Below, piece after piece: positions 43,963 through 57,417 of a stretch of DNA of 64,000 bases. Made by a program: the position numbers and the translations under genes. Position 1 is the stretch's first letter. Every line of letters begins with the position of its first letter. The notes below the pieces were generated by a model. It did no database searches. It was given only the letters and a program-made list of their open reading frames with translations, and had not been told where the DNA came from. This DNA comes from Platycnemis pennipes (lineage: Eukaryota > Arthropoda > Insecta > Odonata > Platycnemididae), in the NCBI GenBank assembly GCA_933228895.1, contig OW121848.1:90043470-90107469 (forward strand), given 5' to 3'.

Positions 43963-46139
43963 AGATTGTGTAAAGTTGATCTCTACCGTGAAATCTAAAT
44001 CTTATCTTTGAAATTCGAATGCCCTTGGCCACCTCGGATGGAAAGAAAGCTTTTATATCTCTGGCATGAATAATTCAAAAGAATAACAATGTGGAGACGA
44101 GTGGAAATGGGCGTTCACTCGAATGAATAAGAAGCGAGGGATACTGCCGCGTTACCTATGTAGGCATCTTAGCAAAAGTCATTATAAATTTGCGGATGAA
44201 GCCATACTTACTTCTTAAGTGGTTAAGAGTGCAACGTCAGTGCTTGAACAGGCGAGATGTAATTTCATCTTTGTTTTCTCGGTTTTGCCGAAGATATAAT
44301 CTCAGCGTCCCATTTTAATTCGGCGAACTGAAGAGAATTTAAGTACGATGCATTGCAAAAATGTACTGGTAGTTACAACTAGTCTCTACTTTTATATCAA
44401 TTTAGAATTGTTTTCCTCCCTTTCCTTATGATGAACGAATAATTTACATTTCGTAGTGAGAATTTCAGCCAATTTGCAATCTTTGTACGTTATATAGCAA
44501 AATTTTTCCTAATGGTTTCAGACTAGTAAAATATATTCAGAGATAGTCAGCGGGTTACTCCGTATTGATTTTTCACCATTGTCAGCAATACTTTAAATTG
44601 GGAACAGATTAAATCAAATCATGGAAAATATTGTGAATGTTCTTTGCTAATATGCTAATAGCAAATTATTTTCTGAAAAAACGAATTCGTTTTTGCGTCA
44701 GAGTGGTGCTTTCTGTAATGTTTTTGCCAATATTTCATGGTAACTATTAGTAATATCAGAGAAGACTTAGAGTTAACTAGGTTTAGAGTTCATTTTTCTA
44801 TTCCAAATATAAGGTACTTCCATTAAATATAGGATAAACATTTATTATTGAATATTATTCCAGTTGCGTGTTATTTTAGCAGTTATATTTCAGTTCCATA
44901 AAAATACTTCCATATCGAGAGCGAGGGTACTACAGAAGAGGATATTGGGAGAGAAAGGAGAGTATAGTTCATGTTTCATCTGCATAACGCTGAGCATGCA
45001 ACCAATTTCCGTTATTCCTACTCAGGGGTCTTAAATAATTTTTTTCGATTAATTTAGAGATTACTAACGACTTAAAAACTATATTTATGAAATAATCCAC
45101 GATTGGATTTCGGCAATAATAATAATGCCATAAAAATATATTTTCGTTCTGCAGAATTTTATCAAAAGTCCTGCATTGGAAATAGTATTTGTGTAGTGCA
45201 GCCCATGTGCAGTTTTTCATATCGCATTTGAATCCTAAAAACTGGATCGCGTACTCATCTTCTAATTTTCTTTGCACTCTGTGGTTGGGTTTTCATTTCA
45301 GTCTACAATTTCAAAAAGGTCGTTATCATTCAAGCTATTAGAAGCTTAATGGACGTTCTAAAAACAACGGCATCGTAAATTAAGTTCTTTAAGCGCCTGG
45401 GATACATTAAAGTTTCACTCCAACGAAAGTTCAACATCAAAAGATCTGCCGGTGGAAATTTATTTGGACGATTACTGCAAACTTCACCTCATTTAATATT
45501 TATTTTTCATCCCAAGTTCCTCATCCATCTCCGTTCTAGGTTTGCATCCACCGGGGGGTGACTTTATGAATGAACTTCTTTTATGACGCTCACTCGTAAA
45601 AACGTCACTGGGTGTGGGTCATTTCATTTAAAAAGAGGAAACTAATTACGATTCGGGCTTCCAACGGTGGCCACCCATGGTTCCGGGACAAAGTGGCCAC
45701 TCAGTGGGGTGACTGATGAATATGGACGCTCCTCTTCGGAGAAACACTGCACGGGAAGAATGAAATAAACCATTCGTCTCGGAGATGAAACCAACTCTCA
45801 GATGGACGGCCATTGAATGGCGATGTCATTGCGTGAAGTTAAGTCGTTTACGGTTGAAGCATAAGCAGAAATCCTCGCGCTCCCCGCTCTTTAAGTGCCC
45901 GTGGACATCTTTAAGTGCCGTTTGATATGCATGCATGTACTTGGTGCCTCGTAGTATGGACAGTTATAGAGTAGTCTTATGCGTGCGGTTACTGCTACTC
46001 AAGTTTGGATTGCCCAGGAGAAGCAGTAGTTTTATAGGGGAGGCTACCGAAAGCTGAGGTTATTTGCAAAATTTAGGACCTGTCGGTAAAATGGGTGAAT
46101 GGATAGGGATGGACATTTTTCCTGGACTGGATGAATATT
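43963..46139. other. Spacer, no gene seen
   Basis: About 2.2 kb, AT-rich to 45400 and of mixed composition after. The minus-strand frame at 44969-45277 (102 codons) carries no motif I know. Confidence 0.5.
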
Positions 46140-46415
46140 ACAAAGAAACTCGGTGTTGTGATTAGCATGTTCTTATCCTAAGGTGCCTAGGAGCCTACTG
46201 TTTTATGTCCCGTCTGACGGACGGACTGCTGAACATGAATTGCTGTCCAAACAGCACGCAAGTAGGGACCGCCATACGAATGAAAAACCTCCTCCACTGC
46301 CGGGATCGAACCTGGACCCTCGGGCAGGCACCCTATCGAAAATGAGCCGGTATAACTCAGCAAAGGCAACGGATTCGAACCTCTCTCCGGGCGTGGAGGC
46401 CGTGTTTATACATAC
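46140..46415 (-). mobile_element. tRNA-derived SINE, minus-strand copy
   Basis: Minus strand: a tRNA-like head with GGTGCCTGCCCGAGGGTCCA and GGTTCGATCCCGGCAGTGGA (near 46340-46290), then a body with GTCCGTCCGTCAGACGGGAC, CTCCTAGGCACCTTAGG and AACATGCTAATC. These match in order the copies at 38433 and 58710. A second B-box-like GGTTCGAATCC lies upstream, near 46370-46380, which could be a second head or an older insertion. The body ends near 46140. Confidence 0.7.
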
Positions 46416-48180
46416 AAGGGCTGAGTCTGAAGGCCGTTCTGATCGAGGAATTTGATTGCGCAGCTTAAAGCAGCATCAGTTCGTGGTACTTTGATGCAAA
46501 AATCTTATCAAAATAATGTATCTATACCTCTATACATGCTGCATGTGAGTGGAAATAATTTGCTAATTCCAATTGGAACTGATCTGCCTTTGTACAGCAG
46601 GTGTCATGTGCATTACTGCTTTCATTTTGAGTTTGAATCGGACAAAGCCACGGATATGGTGAGGAAAATATTACTACTACTGATGTTAACACTCGTTTCT
46701 ATTATTACAGGGGCGCCTCACTTCATGGACAGCAGCAATTGGAGAGTATCTATGGGGATGCGTGAATGGATTTCGATAAGAGAGAGGTAGGTATAATCGG
46801 AGAGTATCCAAATGGATACTCTCATGTGGAGGCAACGCATGGAAAAAGAACAGGAAATATTTTCCACATTGTGTCAAATACTTCTGAGAATTTTTCCACA
46901 AAGTTCGTAGATTTGAACAATGAAATCCGCACTGCGCATTTCCTCACGTATTGGACAGTGCCTTGACGAGCGCCTTATGGTGTAGCCTTAAGGATTAAGT
47001 GCACCTAGGACTATGCATCATCGTCTTGGTAGTTGGAGCAACTTCAGACCTGTTTCCTTTACGGCAACTTAAGCCTTGGTTTGCTCAAGAGAAGCAGTCG
47101 TTTACGTATACGCATTTCTCTTTGGATGCCGATTCGTATGGTTTAATAGCTCTGCTGTTATTGGTGCAATGGTACCCATTCCTATACGTTGAAAGTAATT
47201 AGGGAAACACTCCGAAATGTGTTCCGGGCAGAATCTCATTAACCTAGTACGATTGGAGTGAGTGAGTTTACCCAGACAAACAAATATCATCCAATGATGT
47301 TATGTTGTAACCGAACCACTTGAGTAAAACAAAGTATATTTTTGAGGAAATTGCACTGTCCCATTTCACCCAGAAATTCATTGTCAATTGGAAAACTCTA
47401 TGGCTGAGGAGAAAAAAATAATTGGGCCTGAAGAATTGAGGGAACTAATAGTATTTAGTGCTGTTTCTGAATTTTAGGAAGCTTTAAGAGAGCAAGAATA
47501 CATTGGAATTATCTGTGCAATTTTTTCTCTTTCATGGAAAATGCAACTTAGCATCCCGAGAATTCTCACGGAATATTTGATGTAATTCAGGTTGTTAACA
47601 CGTTCGTCCGTTCCGTAACGCAGGCTCACAGATCATACCTCTCCCATGGATCCCGATGCCTTTCGCATTAGCGTTTTTGCCTCATGCACGCTGCTCATAC
47701 ATGCAAAAATAAAATACTCGCGAGAAACTTCAATCCTGCTCCGTAATTTCATTGAAGCCATTGAGTTCACTGTATCACGGAGCGCGGCGAAATGAACCAT
47801 TTTCCCAGAAGATGAGCAATATTCTCACTTTTTCTTCCGTTCCTTCCCATTAGTTTTTGGCATTTTTTCCGCGGGAAATATCTCTCGAGGAACGGGAGAC
47901 ACGGAATGTGATGCTAATATATTTCGAGGCGAACTAATTTTCCGCCGACAACTCGCTATTTGCGTACGGAACTCTTGCCGTTTCTCCCCGAACGAATACG
48001 CGAGAATGATGGGAGAGGTGTGAACTCCGGAAAGAGGGGGATGTTTAAAAACGGACTCGGATATTTGAAAGGGACAAAAAAAATAAGTGTATATATGCCA
48101 ACGCTCGGCAAAAGCGTATTGGCCGTCTGCCCTTAGCTCGAAACTTTGCATAAGAAACGAGCTGGCTCATATATTTATAT
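46416..48180. other. AT-rich spacer with a 10-bp hairpin
   Basis: No gene recognised. GAGAGTATCC (46800-46809) and GGATACTCTC (46814-46823) form a perfect hairpin with a 4-base loop. A further GGAGAGTATC lies 60 bases upstream. Confidence 0.5.
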
Positions 48181-48700
48181 TTTTTCATTATTTCCTCCCA
48201 TGCCTTCTTTTTTCACTCGCCCGAGACTCCTCACGGCTAGGAGAGGAAATTGGAAGATGCGCGACAGTAAATTCTCTCCTCTCGCCCGCTCTTTCAAATG
48301 AGCTCTCCACTCCCACACACCCGCGCCTCACGCCACACCGTTGCGCGTTGCTTCGCTATCTCTCAAAAGGAGACTGCCATTTACGACGAGGAGTCACAAA
48401 AAAATCCGAAGGGTGATATTACCCTCTCGCCACCTTTTTGCCAAGGAAATGGTCTTTTCACCACACACTCGAATCTTCCCTTCACCACCCCCTCCCCCAA
48501 ACTCCACCTCATACCCTGTGGTCGTATCCATTCCTGACATTACGCGGTCCCTGACTCATTCCTAAACCCCCTCCCCCCCCCCCCCGTCTCCACCCCGTCA
48601 GATCTCACCTCTTTCAGTTCCATTCCTTCCTCAGACGACCCTCCCCACGAACCCCCAAAATGATTCGGGCGTCGCGACCGCGATAGGGAAACCATTTTCC
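48181..48700. other. C/T-skewed GC-rich block with poly(C)
   Basis: Pyrimidine-rich plus strand with a run of thirteen C at 48573-48585. Frames such as 48298-48537 plus are compositional. Confidence 0.45.
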
Positions 48701-49549
48701 TTGACTTATTCTCATCCCAAGAGTGTCAGAATCTGTACTACTCTCGGGGAGCTTCGGGTAGCCTCTCTCCCACACTTCTTACGTCTCCGACGGCACAAGA
48801 TATTCATGCATTTAGGTTTTCCATCCCGGGTCATCTTATGATATTTCCATACTAACTAACCGGTACGGATGCGGGTGGCAGTCCTTCACATCCGCCCTGG
48901 CAATTAAAGGCTGTTCAGACTGGTTAAGCATGTTCAGCTGAGTTAAGCATGATGGGAAATGTAATTGCCGATAGTATGATCCGAAGTTGGCTACAATAAC
49001 ATTTTGGGGCTATTACGATGTGTGGTTAATATCTCCCTGCAATCCACCACGGATCGTAACCATCATGTTACATCAAAAATGGTAGGTTCTTGGGCAGCTT
49101 GTGCCTTTTGTGATAATAGTACCTATAATGTCCTATACAAAACTCATCCTATACTCTTCATTAATCCTACCTACCTTTATGATGCTCAAAATGCATATTC
49201 TTACGTTAAGAAATCACCATAAATAACTTATTAATTACAAACTCGTAGCTTTCAGTTCACCGGTGATGGTGATGGTGCTGTTTTGATTTCTCTTATCACG
49301 ATTGGGATCCTTGTATCGGAAGTTAAATTACAATGCTAGGTGAATAAGAAGCTACAAGTCCATAAGTTTTTAAGGGACATTCGTAAAGTAACTTCGAAAT
49401 TCATGTATGAGCCGTCTTTATGTTTACCGGAAATCTGAAGTTACGAAGCCTGGAATGTATTTAATGCCCGTTTGAAGATAACCAGCGTCATCTGTTCCAT
49501 CTCAGCTCCCTTTCTGTGCTGAAATTCCGTTAACTAAAGAAAAATGTTC
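48701..49549. other. Spacer, no gene seen
   Basis: No recognised gene. TCCCTGCAATCCACCACGGA near 49033 resembles the CR1 3' core but lacks its tail. Confidence 0.45.
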
Positions 49550-49560
49550 CTATGTGGCAC
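49550..49560. repeat. 11-bp target-site duplication, left
   Basis: CTATGTGGCAC, identical to 49814-49824, flanking the RTE-like insertion. Confidence 0.9.
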
Positions 49561-49813
49561 TCATCATCATCATCAGTCTGCAATCCTTGGATAGGTTTGA
49601 CGCAGCCCTCCACTCGATTCTTCTATCGGCCAACCTCTTCATATTGTCGTAGCTTCTCTCTTTTACATCCTTCACAACTTGCTCCATATACCTCATACGA
49701 GGCCTGCCTTTTCCATTCTTCCCGTTCACTTTTCCCTCGACAATTGTCTTCATCAGGCCATTGTGTCTTAATATGTGGCCTATTAAGTTGTCTTGTCTTC
49801 TTTTTAAGGTTTT
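49561..49813 (-). mobile_element. RTE-like LINE insertion, 253 bp, with intact target duplication
   Basis: The minus-strand copy ends in TCATCATCATCATCA at its 3' side and is truncated 5' at 49813. It encodes the terminal protein segment of the family (EGKVNGKNGKGRPRMRYMEQ and ERSYDNMKRLADRRIEWR) up to the natural end, as in the copy at 6187. Perfect 11-bp direct repeats sit on both sides, so the boundaries are exact and the insertion is fairly recent. Too short to be autonomous. Confidence 0.9.
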
Positions 49814-49824
49814 CTATGTGGCAC
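49814..49824. repeat. 11-bp target-site duplication, right
   Basis: CTATGTGGCAC, the partner of 49550-49560. Confidence 0.9.
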
Positions 49825-50430
49825 TAACACCAGCCAAAACTGTTTATATAGACGTGTCCCCTGCATTACTAATTTAAAAATTACCGTTTGGGATGAGAGT
49901 ATACGGTAGATGACGGAGTCACCAAAGGCATCGCTAGGACGAGTATCCTCGGTCCTGAAGAAGTCCCTACAGAAAGGTATGCCTTGTCTCCCAGCATCCA
50001 GATCATAGTTAACTTAGTTGTTAAATGTTCAGGGTAAACGATCTGAGAATGACGGACCCTGTGTCGGCTGGTACCAACATCAACTCTTATTTCATATGCA
50101 AAATTACGGGAAAATACATTGCCTTTGATTGAATGTCAGTAATGGTTAACAGTTTGATGTTTGAAGAACGCTTTAGAGGAATCAGACCTCGAAAAAAGTT
50201 CACCTACGCGAGGACTCCTCGGAATTCAGGCGGATAAGTTGGTGTAGGGACAGTTTTGGTTTTTTCTTCGATGTGGGTCCGGGTTTGAATTGTAGCAGTG
50301 ATAGGTTTTACCATAATACCTTTCATTCTGTTTTAATCTAGTGAAGAGAGAACATTTCGTTGCTTCAATCTCTGCTAGCGGAGTTTATGTCCACACTACT
50401 CTCTCCTTTAACATCTCCACCTGGTCTGAG
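49825..50430. other. Spacer, no gene seen
   Basis: No recognised signal. A GTCCGGGTTTGAATT word near 50276-50290 is B-box-like but has no partner A-box. Confidence 0.4.
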
Positions 50431-51700
50431 CTGAATCGCCTTTCAGAGCTCAGAGGACCTGTATCAACTCTGTCCCGAGGACTCTTCCCCACGATGGTGA
50501 ATGACTGCAGTGAGAGGCCACACTGATGGCTGTATTACTCCCGCCCAAGGACAGTTGAAGTGGTGGCGGGCACCGCGGCCAAGCCAATCGCGCTCCTCGA
50601 CTCACCGCAGCCGACTGCGGTGGCTCCATCTCACGGCTTCCCACCGTTCCTCTCGCCTCTCGAGACAATACTCGCGAAGGAGTGGGAGGGGGGATTGGGG
50701 TTGGGACGGAGTATGAATGAATTATGGGGGACCGGTTTGGTTCCCCTCCCCGTTTTCTTCCTCCGAACTCCCGCCCCTCCAAGTTCATTCCTCCCTACTC
50801 GCCACCTTGTGTCCCAAACCCACCACTTCTTTAACCACCACCCACCCATTATAACTACAACGACTCCTCTCTCCACCCTCTCAACCCGCACTCTTCCTCA
50901 TAACAGCTCCCTTCGGAATAGCTCGGGGAAGGCGCGCGCATTGCCGCGGGGTTGCTTTGATGTAGATTGGTCTCGAGTCCTCCCGGGACAAAAAAATACC
51001 GGGATGGTGTTGCCGTTGGGGGAGGGAAGGGGGGTTTGGAGGAGGCGGTGATGCGGAGGAGGGAAGCGGCGATCGCGTCCGTCCCGTCCGGGAGCGGACT
51101 CGCGCCGACTCCCCACTCCGGGAAGGTGCGGGCGGGGGTGGAAGAGGGAAGGGTGGGGTAGACGCTGGTGGGGACCGCTTATCAATGAGGTGGAGGGGGA
51201 GGGCAAGTAGTCGCGGGGGCACGGGCGGTGTGAAAGTGGGCGGGGAGGGAAAGGAGGGGGATTGGGGTAGGGGACAGCTGATCTCGGTGAGCGAGCCGAT
51301 GATTGGGGGGGAGGCCGCATCTCATCGCGGGCGGCAGGCCGGGCGAAATGAGCGGGAATTAAATCACCTGCCGCGCGGAAGGAGATGAGGGGAGTCCTCT
51401 TGTGTGGGGAAAAAATGCGGGCTGCCGTGTGTGCGGGTGATGAAGTGGGAGTTAGTGCGGGGGAATTGGTTGGGGAGGAGGAGGGCACGGAATAGGGAGG
51501 TCGAGATTAAATCATGCCTCGCGCTCCTGAGCATCGCGGCGGGAGAGGGTATTTTTTTGTGAGCGTTCCCTGTCCTTGGCTCTTTTTTTCCACACCGTCC
51601 TATTTTCCATTGCCATCCCCTTATTGATTCGAGCGTCTCCTTTTCATTTCCTATCCATGCAACTTTCTCCTCCTCTTTGGAATATATCATCCTTCTCTCG
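50431..51700. other. GC-rich block with C/T to G/A switch
   Basis: CpG-rich, C/T-skewed on the plus strand to about 50930, then strongly G/A-skewed at 51000-51480. The longest frame (50898-51488 minus, 196 codons) is Pro/Ser/Arg low-complexity and looks compositional. Confidence 0.5.
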
Positions 51701-51895
51701 TGAAATGTGTCTACAGTGGTCGAGTCATGGATGAGCGTTTTCCAGGTGTTTCTTTGTCTTCATTTAAGACCCTCAGTTGTAGAAAACCGGCCATTAGTAT
51801 TGGAGCAGTTACCACATACGCTCAAAACTATAGTATCAAGGATTTTACATGCCAAAGTGCTCGCTAGTCTCGCACAAATGAAGATTTGAGCGGTG
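51701..51895. other. Short spacer
   Basis: No recognised signal before the second copy of the dispersed repeat. Confidence 0.4.
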
Positions 51896-52272
51896 GTTTG
51901 TTACTGCAGGGACGGAGATGCTACACTGACACCACCGGTTCATCTGCATCAATTACGGAGGTGCAACGTTGCAACGGCTCTTCCTCGCTCATTTCCTCGA
52001 GGCGCACAGTTAAATGATAGAGCGCTGAAAGCGATTCATAGGGGTACGTTCGGTCAAGCCTGCATGGTAGGTAGTGATTTCCTGGCAAAATCAAAGAGTC
52101 GAGTATGAGGTGGCTAATTGGTCCTCATGTTTTGATTAGCTGAGTGATTAGGCTTCGTTAAAATTTTTGTCAGTTAGCCTGAAGTATTTTATAATGCAGG
52201 TGAGGAAATGGGTTTCATCGAAGAAAGCTAACGTAGTTGGGTCGTAGTTTTCATTTTCTGTGTCGATTTCTG
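51896..52272 (+). repeat. 375-bp dispersed repeat, copy 2
   Basis: Near-identical to 16607-16981 in the same orientation. The shared frame starting CYCRDGDATLT stays open longer here because CAA replaces the stop found in copy 1. After 52272 the two copies diverge. In copy 1 the CR1-like LINE begins at that exact point, so either the LINE landed at the repeat edge or copy 1 lost the rest. Confidence 0.85.
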
Positions 52273-55149
52273 TTCACATTTTATCTAATAACAGCAAATC
52301 CTTGATGAGTAGCGCGATAGAGTAATATCCTATAGTGGCAGTATGAACTTGAGACGAGCACAGAACACAATGCACATAATACTTACAATAAAGAAGCACT
52401 TCTGTATTCCTTTTCTCTTTGACCGGTTTGACGTTTTTTTGAGGTTTAGAGCCCCACGTGAATGTTTTTCAGGAAAAGGGAAACCACTTTTACGGCTCGG
52501 AATTCGGGAGTTAAAATCTGCGTTAATGTCTTCTGATAATGATCAAAAACAAATCTTTGGGTTGAACACAGCTTTTTTATCATGTGATGAGTGTCACGTT
52601 CTTTCTACGAGAATTAATCGATGTATGGCTGGACCGATTCGCTATGGGAGTTTGCTCAGGCAAAGTTTTCGTTTTCCACGTTATCCTCCTAATTCTCTTA
52701 AAAATATTATTTTCCTATGTTTGCATCACTGGAAGAATGTGTCATTGGTATTTTATTTACTTTTCATTTTAATGCCGTGAAGCCAATGCAGCCGTGTAAA
52801 TGCGTGTAAATCTTATAATTGCATTTATTCACATGTATTTCTCATCGTTGGGTTTTCATCACCACCATGTAACTGTCTTCAATTTTTTGTACTCCATTTT
52901 TGCAGCCAATAACTTTTTTATTGCTTTTTCCATAATTTAAGAATGTTTCACTCGGCATTATCATCAAGATGAAAGTCTTAGTGCTTAACCTTCCCTTTTC
53001 CTACTCGTATAGAATTTGATTACCTATTTTTCCCATGGCTATCCATCCAGCTCGGAGCACTCAAGCCTACCCCAATGTAGTTTAAAATTAAGATGATAAT
53101 TATCAGTCCATGTTCAATGTCATTCCACACAGATTTTTGGAAATGTTGATTCATCCTTTCCTACATATTTTTTTAACATGCCATTTATCCATTCTTGAAG
53201 TATTTTCTTTTTTGTTACACCTCAGTGATAACGCTAAGAGGTGAGTGAACGAATAAATAAAATCCCGAAGAAGTATAATAATAGATCGGAGTTTATCATT
53301 AGCGTTCGAAATATGTGATTGAATGATTTATTGTGACTCTTAACTGAGGGTTTCAATTTGAGTAAAAAGAGTGGAAAATTGAATCCGTATTTTTTATTGA
53401 ACTCTATATATTTATTTATTCACTTTATAATGATAATGAAATGCATAGCTCCAGAAAATTAATCCTACGCTGTCGATACATAGTTTTATAACGATCTATC
53501 CAGCTAATGATAGTCGGAAATGGTGGGCGGGATGTACATTTTCCATTATATTAATTACTTAGCAAACTCTTTATATGCATAATGAATACTATGAAGGAAA
53601 TCATTTGTTATAGATCATAGATTACTTTGATTGGTTCAGAGTAGCATTCATAGCAAACGTCCTGTGATTGCCTTTCAGCATCGCATTTTTGCGAACTAAT
53701 GGAAATCCATCATAAAAAACTACGACTAACTAGTTCATATCTCTCATTAATGTATTGTTGGTGCATCTTCATTCCCAGCATGGCTGTAATTTAGCGAATC
53801 CGTTAATAAAACTTATTTTTTTCCCACACAAATTATTTTTGCCTCCCACCCAAAAGAAAATCGTATTGTAAATCATAGATTGCTGTTCAGTTAATTTTAA
53901 TTTTCCAAAATGTATTCATTGTTGTGTCATGTGGAAATTTTTTTACCTCCATCAGGTAGCATGGTAATTATAACGCAGTCGGGTTTTATGCCGGTATATT
54001 GTCCTTACCATAGATTTATGCTTCCAGTTCGTTTCAGCTACAGAGCACATTTTTTCTTCAGTCATATCCTCTAAAGTCAGGATGGTACTGATTACGAACT
54101 TGTTATACTGCAACACATTTAAAAAAACTGCAGCAAATGGGATGTAAATTTTAGATGGAGTTAATCATTTACTATCACAATAAATAAATAAATATACATG
54201 AAACACATGTGAATATACTGAATGTTGTGTCAATTACTCCATTTCAATTTTGAATTGGAGCAGTAGACGAATTTTTCAGAGAGCAGTAGCTGGTCCCCCA
54301 GCTGTTTGCTAAAATTATGGCTGTAAAATAGATAGATGGCGATAGAAAGTTGAGGCATATCATTAGCAAGTTAGTTCCTGATGTTATGCGAGCTTTTCTC
54401 ACGTTTTCTCCATTGCTCATTCACTCATAATGTGACGATCTAAATGACTGATTATATTCAGGTGCTGGAGAAGAAAATCCTGTTCCGATAATGAGAAAAT
54501 TTTTATCAAAAATATTACGTCAAATCACCAATGATAGAATGTTATGGATGTTGAGCAGAAACGATGTATCAAAAGCGGCAGTTCCCAAAAACGAGTCTAA
54601 ATCAGAAATAAACGAACGCTATCCTTCATTTTATGGAAGGCAATATCTTTTCCTCAGATTATACACACTTACACTCCAATGAATACCTATTTTGAAAATT
54701 TCTAGCTATAATGTTTTTCGTTTCGATACCTAATTAAAGCTGCGAATGTCATTAAAATAAAGGCATTAATGGTTATCCGTCTAAAAAGCCACACTGAGCG
54801 TTGGTGGATGTAAAAGGGCAGGTGAAGGAGTTCATCAAGAGGACTTTCTTAAGGCTTGACCTCAAATTAAGAATTGCGATAAGATGAGGGTGCACGGTCT
54901 TTGAAGTTAGCGATTATCTCTCCTGCTTAGAATCACGTTTTTTATCTTTGTCAGACATCAGCCTTCCCTGTTGAAATATCCAAGCCCATGCTTCAATTTT
55001 TCCTTTACTGTTAGAGAAAGCTGTTTTAAGGTGGTATGGAAACAGAATTATTGTTGAGACAAGAATGAAGAGTGGTTGAAGGAAGTTTTTTGATAAAGCT
55101 TATTGTGTGCTGTATTTCCTTCAGTTGAACATTTAATATGTCCGTCATA
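52273..55149. other. AT-rich spacer, no gene seen
   Basis: About 2.9 kb. The frame at 52343-52780 plus (145 codons) has no motif I recognise, including the overlapping frame 52584-52772. No repeat family found. Confidence 0.5.
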
Positions 55150-55236
55150 TCCGGGTGAGTAATGTACCAGCCTGGCAACTCAGAAGTCGCGAGTTTGATT
55201 CCCTCCTCGGGCAGGGTTGTTGTGTTTGTTTTAGTA
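55150..55236 (+). mobile_element. tRNA-derived SINE head
   Basis: Plus strand: GGGTGAGTAATGTACCAGCC (A-box region), then GCGAGTTTGATTCCCTCC (B-box) and a GGGCAGGGTTGTTGTGTTTG continuation. Layout as in other heads in the window. Confidence 0.55.
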
Positions 55237-55950
55237 ATAAACATAGGCTAAACTTAGTTTATACAGTCAATAGGAACTTATAAGTTGGAACATCATAACA
55301 TCCAATCATTATTCCAAGCAGTTCAGGCTTTTTATGATCGTTATTTTTCCAAATTCAGATGGAAATTGAATATTTACTGATATAATACTACTGAAAACCA
55401 TGCCATAGTTACTGTGTATATGCTGAGAAGCGTTTTCATTTGTTTGCTTAATTTCTTGCTTGTCATGGGTTTCTGCTGAGTGAATACTCTATCTCTGAAT
55501 GTCTGAAATATCTGAACGCTTGTCCTCGACATAATCTAGAATGATATACCTACCCAAAAACTGGAACAGGTGTACCTAAGCATACTTGAATTTGCAGGAC
55601 TCCACGATGATGAAGTCAATAAACCACTGGCCTCCGCCTATATTCAAATATCGCCACGAGTATTCAAGTTGTGCGTTACTTAAGATGAAGCTTAAGAAAA
55701 AGTAGGGTTAGATAATGGTTTTTCATAGCAGTAAGAGCACCGTACAAATGTAATTACACTACCACTCAAATTTCGTGGATAAACTGGCAGTGCTATTGGA
55801 CCGTTGCCTTTTTCTTAGCCTCGCGTATCGATTCGGTCTCACGGCGAGGTTGTTTGTCTGGAAGTCCTCCTCATTCCGACGTGGATGAAAAAAAGGGGGG
55901 CGAAGGATAAGATCCGTTTCAGACAATGATCCCGGCCCTCTTTTTGCCGC
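55237..55950. other. AT-rich spacer, no gene seen
   Basis: No recognised signal. Confidence 0.5.
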
Positions 55951-56860
55951 CGAATATACTGCAATCGGATGTGGTCCACGAGTTTACCAAGGGGCCAATT
56001 TCATTCCGCCCGCCCCTCGGCGGCCCTCTCGGCTTCTCTCTCTCTCTCTCCATCCACCCGCGCCGCCAGGTTTCGTTCCTCCCCCCCCTCCGCCCCTCCT
56101 AACCACTTCCTCTCGTCTCAATCTTGGCCTTCCTCTCGGTCGTTTACCCCCCACGTCTATTTCACCACGCACGCACACGCTGGCTCGAACGTGCTGGCTC
56201 TCTCTCTCTCACTCCTTCCCTCGATCTCCCATCCTTACTCACTGCCCCCCCGCTCGCCCCCTCATCTCAACAGCTAGCCGGCTAAACTCCCTTACACCGT
56301 TCCCTTTTAGCGAGCAAAGGTGCCGTCTTAATCCGCCCTCACACCCGCCACCCTTCCGACCAATCCGGAGCCGAAAACGAGCCGACCGACGTACGTGTAT
56401 ATTTTCCTATACCATCTACTTCCCATTCACCCCCTCTCCCCCTACTGTCATTAAACACTTATTAAAATGAGGTTGATTACCGCTGAACTCTTAGCCTCCA
56501 TCTCCCTGCAAATTAATTCCTTCGAAAGGTTTAGATAATGGTTTTACGAAGACGAGGAAAGTTGATTCTCTTTTATCCCTCTTTCCCCTCCTATTTCTTT
56601 CTGCCTCTCTTGTTCTCAACTCGTGCTCCGTGATTTCGTAGGGACCTCCTCTCACAGCCCGCCGAGTTTTCTCGTGGCGCAATCGATGGCTCGCTGCCTC
56701 GTTATTTATCACGTCGTTCGTTCGTCGGCCCCTTCCTCTCCTCCTCTCTCTTCTCGAAACCTCCGCATTCTTCAAACGATTCTACGGGAAAGAAAACAAA
56801 ATTTACTTTGCATAAATCACTGCAACGTATCTCCCCCCCTGCTTTAAGTTTAACGAGTGT
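55951..56860. other. C/T-skewed GC-rich block
   Basis: Pyrimidine-rich, CpG-containing plus strand with CTCTCT runs near 56035-56050 and 56200-56212. The open frames are low-complexity. Confidence 0.5.
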
Positions 56861-57417
56861 TGACACAGCCGCAATATATGTTGGGGTGGGATAAGTTTTC
56901 ATTAATAGCCGTGAGCGCTGAACTTTGAACGCTCCGTGAATAAATAAAGACAAAAACTCTTCCATCTCGTCCTCGGACGACCGAGGGTGGGTATCCCGCT
57001 CAACTCTGCGGGATCCGTGAATGATTCGACATAAATTATACTTTCCAGAAGAGTTATAGTTCATTTGCGATAATGGTGTTTTCTACGAGGGGTTGAAGCC
57101 CTTAGTTGCAGGATGTTGGCTTCAGCTGGTGCCCCAGGGCTGGGCGAGAATATCCGCCCCTAGGTTAAAATTATTATGAATTGAGTGAAGTTCACACGAG
57201 AACAAATTTGAATATATTTATTTACAATCCACATCGACATTCTATCCTTCAGTACATCGACATCGAGTACCCTTCGAGCCACGTTAAAGGCTTGTGGATG
57301 CGAGGATGTGACCATGTATTGAACATGTGTCACTAGTTGTATGAGGTCAAAAGAAATAATTTTACGCATTAGGCAGTCATATCATGAACTCATCGCCAAA
57401 GACATGGAAAAAATCTT
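56861..57417. other. Spacer, no gene seen
   Basis: No recognised signal. Confidence 0.45.

Noticed and set aside
49022..49060. CR1 3' end
   Set aside because: TCCCTGCAATCCACCACGGA resembles the core but the tail and GTGTGTGGCAGG part are absent.
50898..51488. 196-codon minus-strand frame, longest outside the transposase
   Set aside because: Low-complexity Pro/Ser/Arg translation in a G/A-rich block, with other frames also open across it. Probably compositional.
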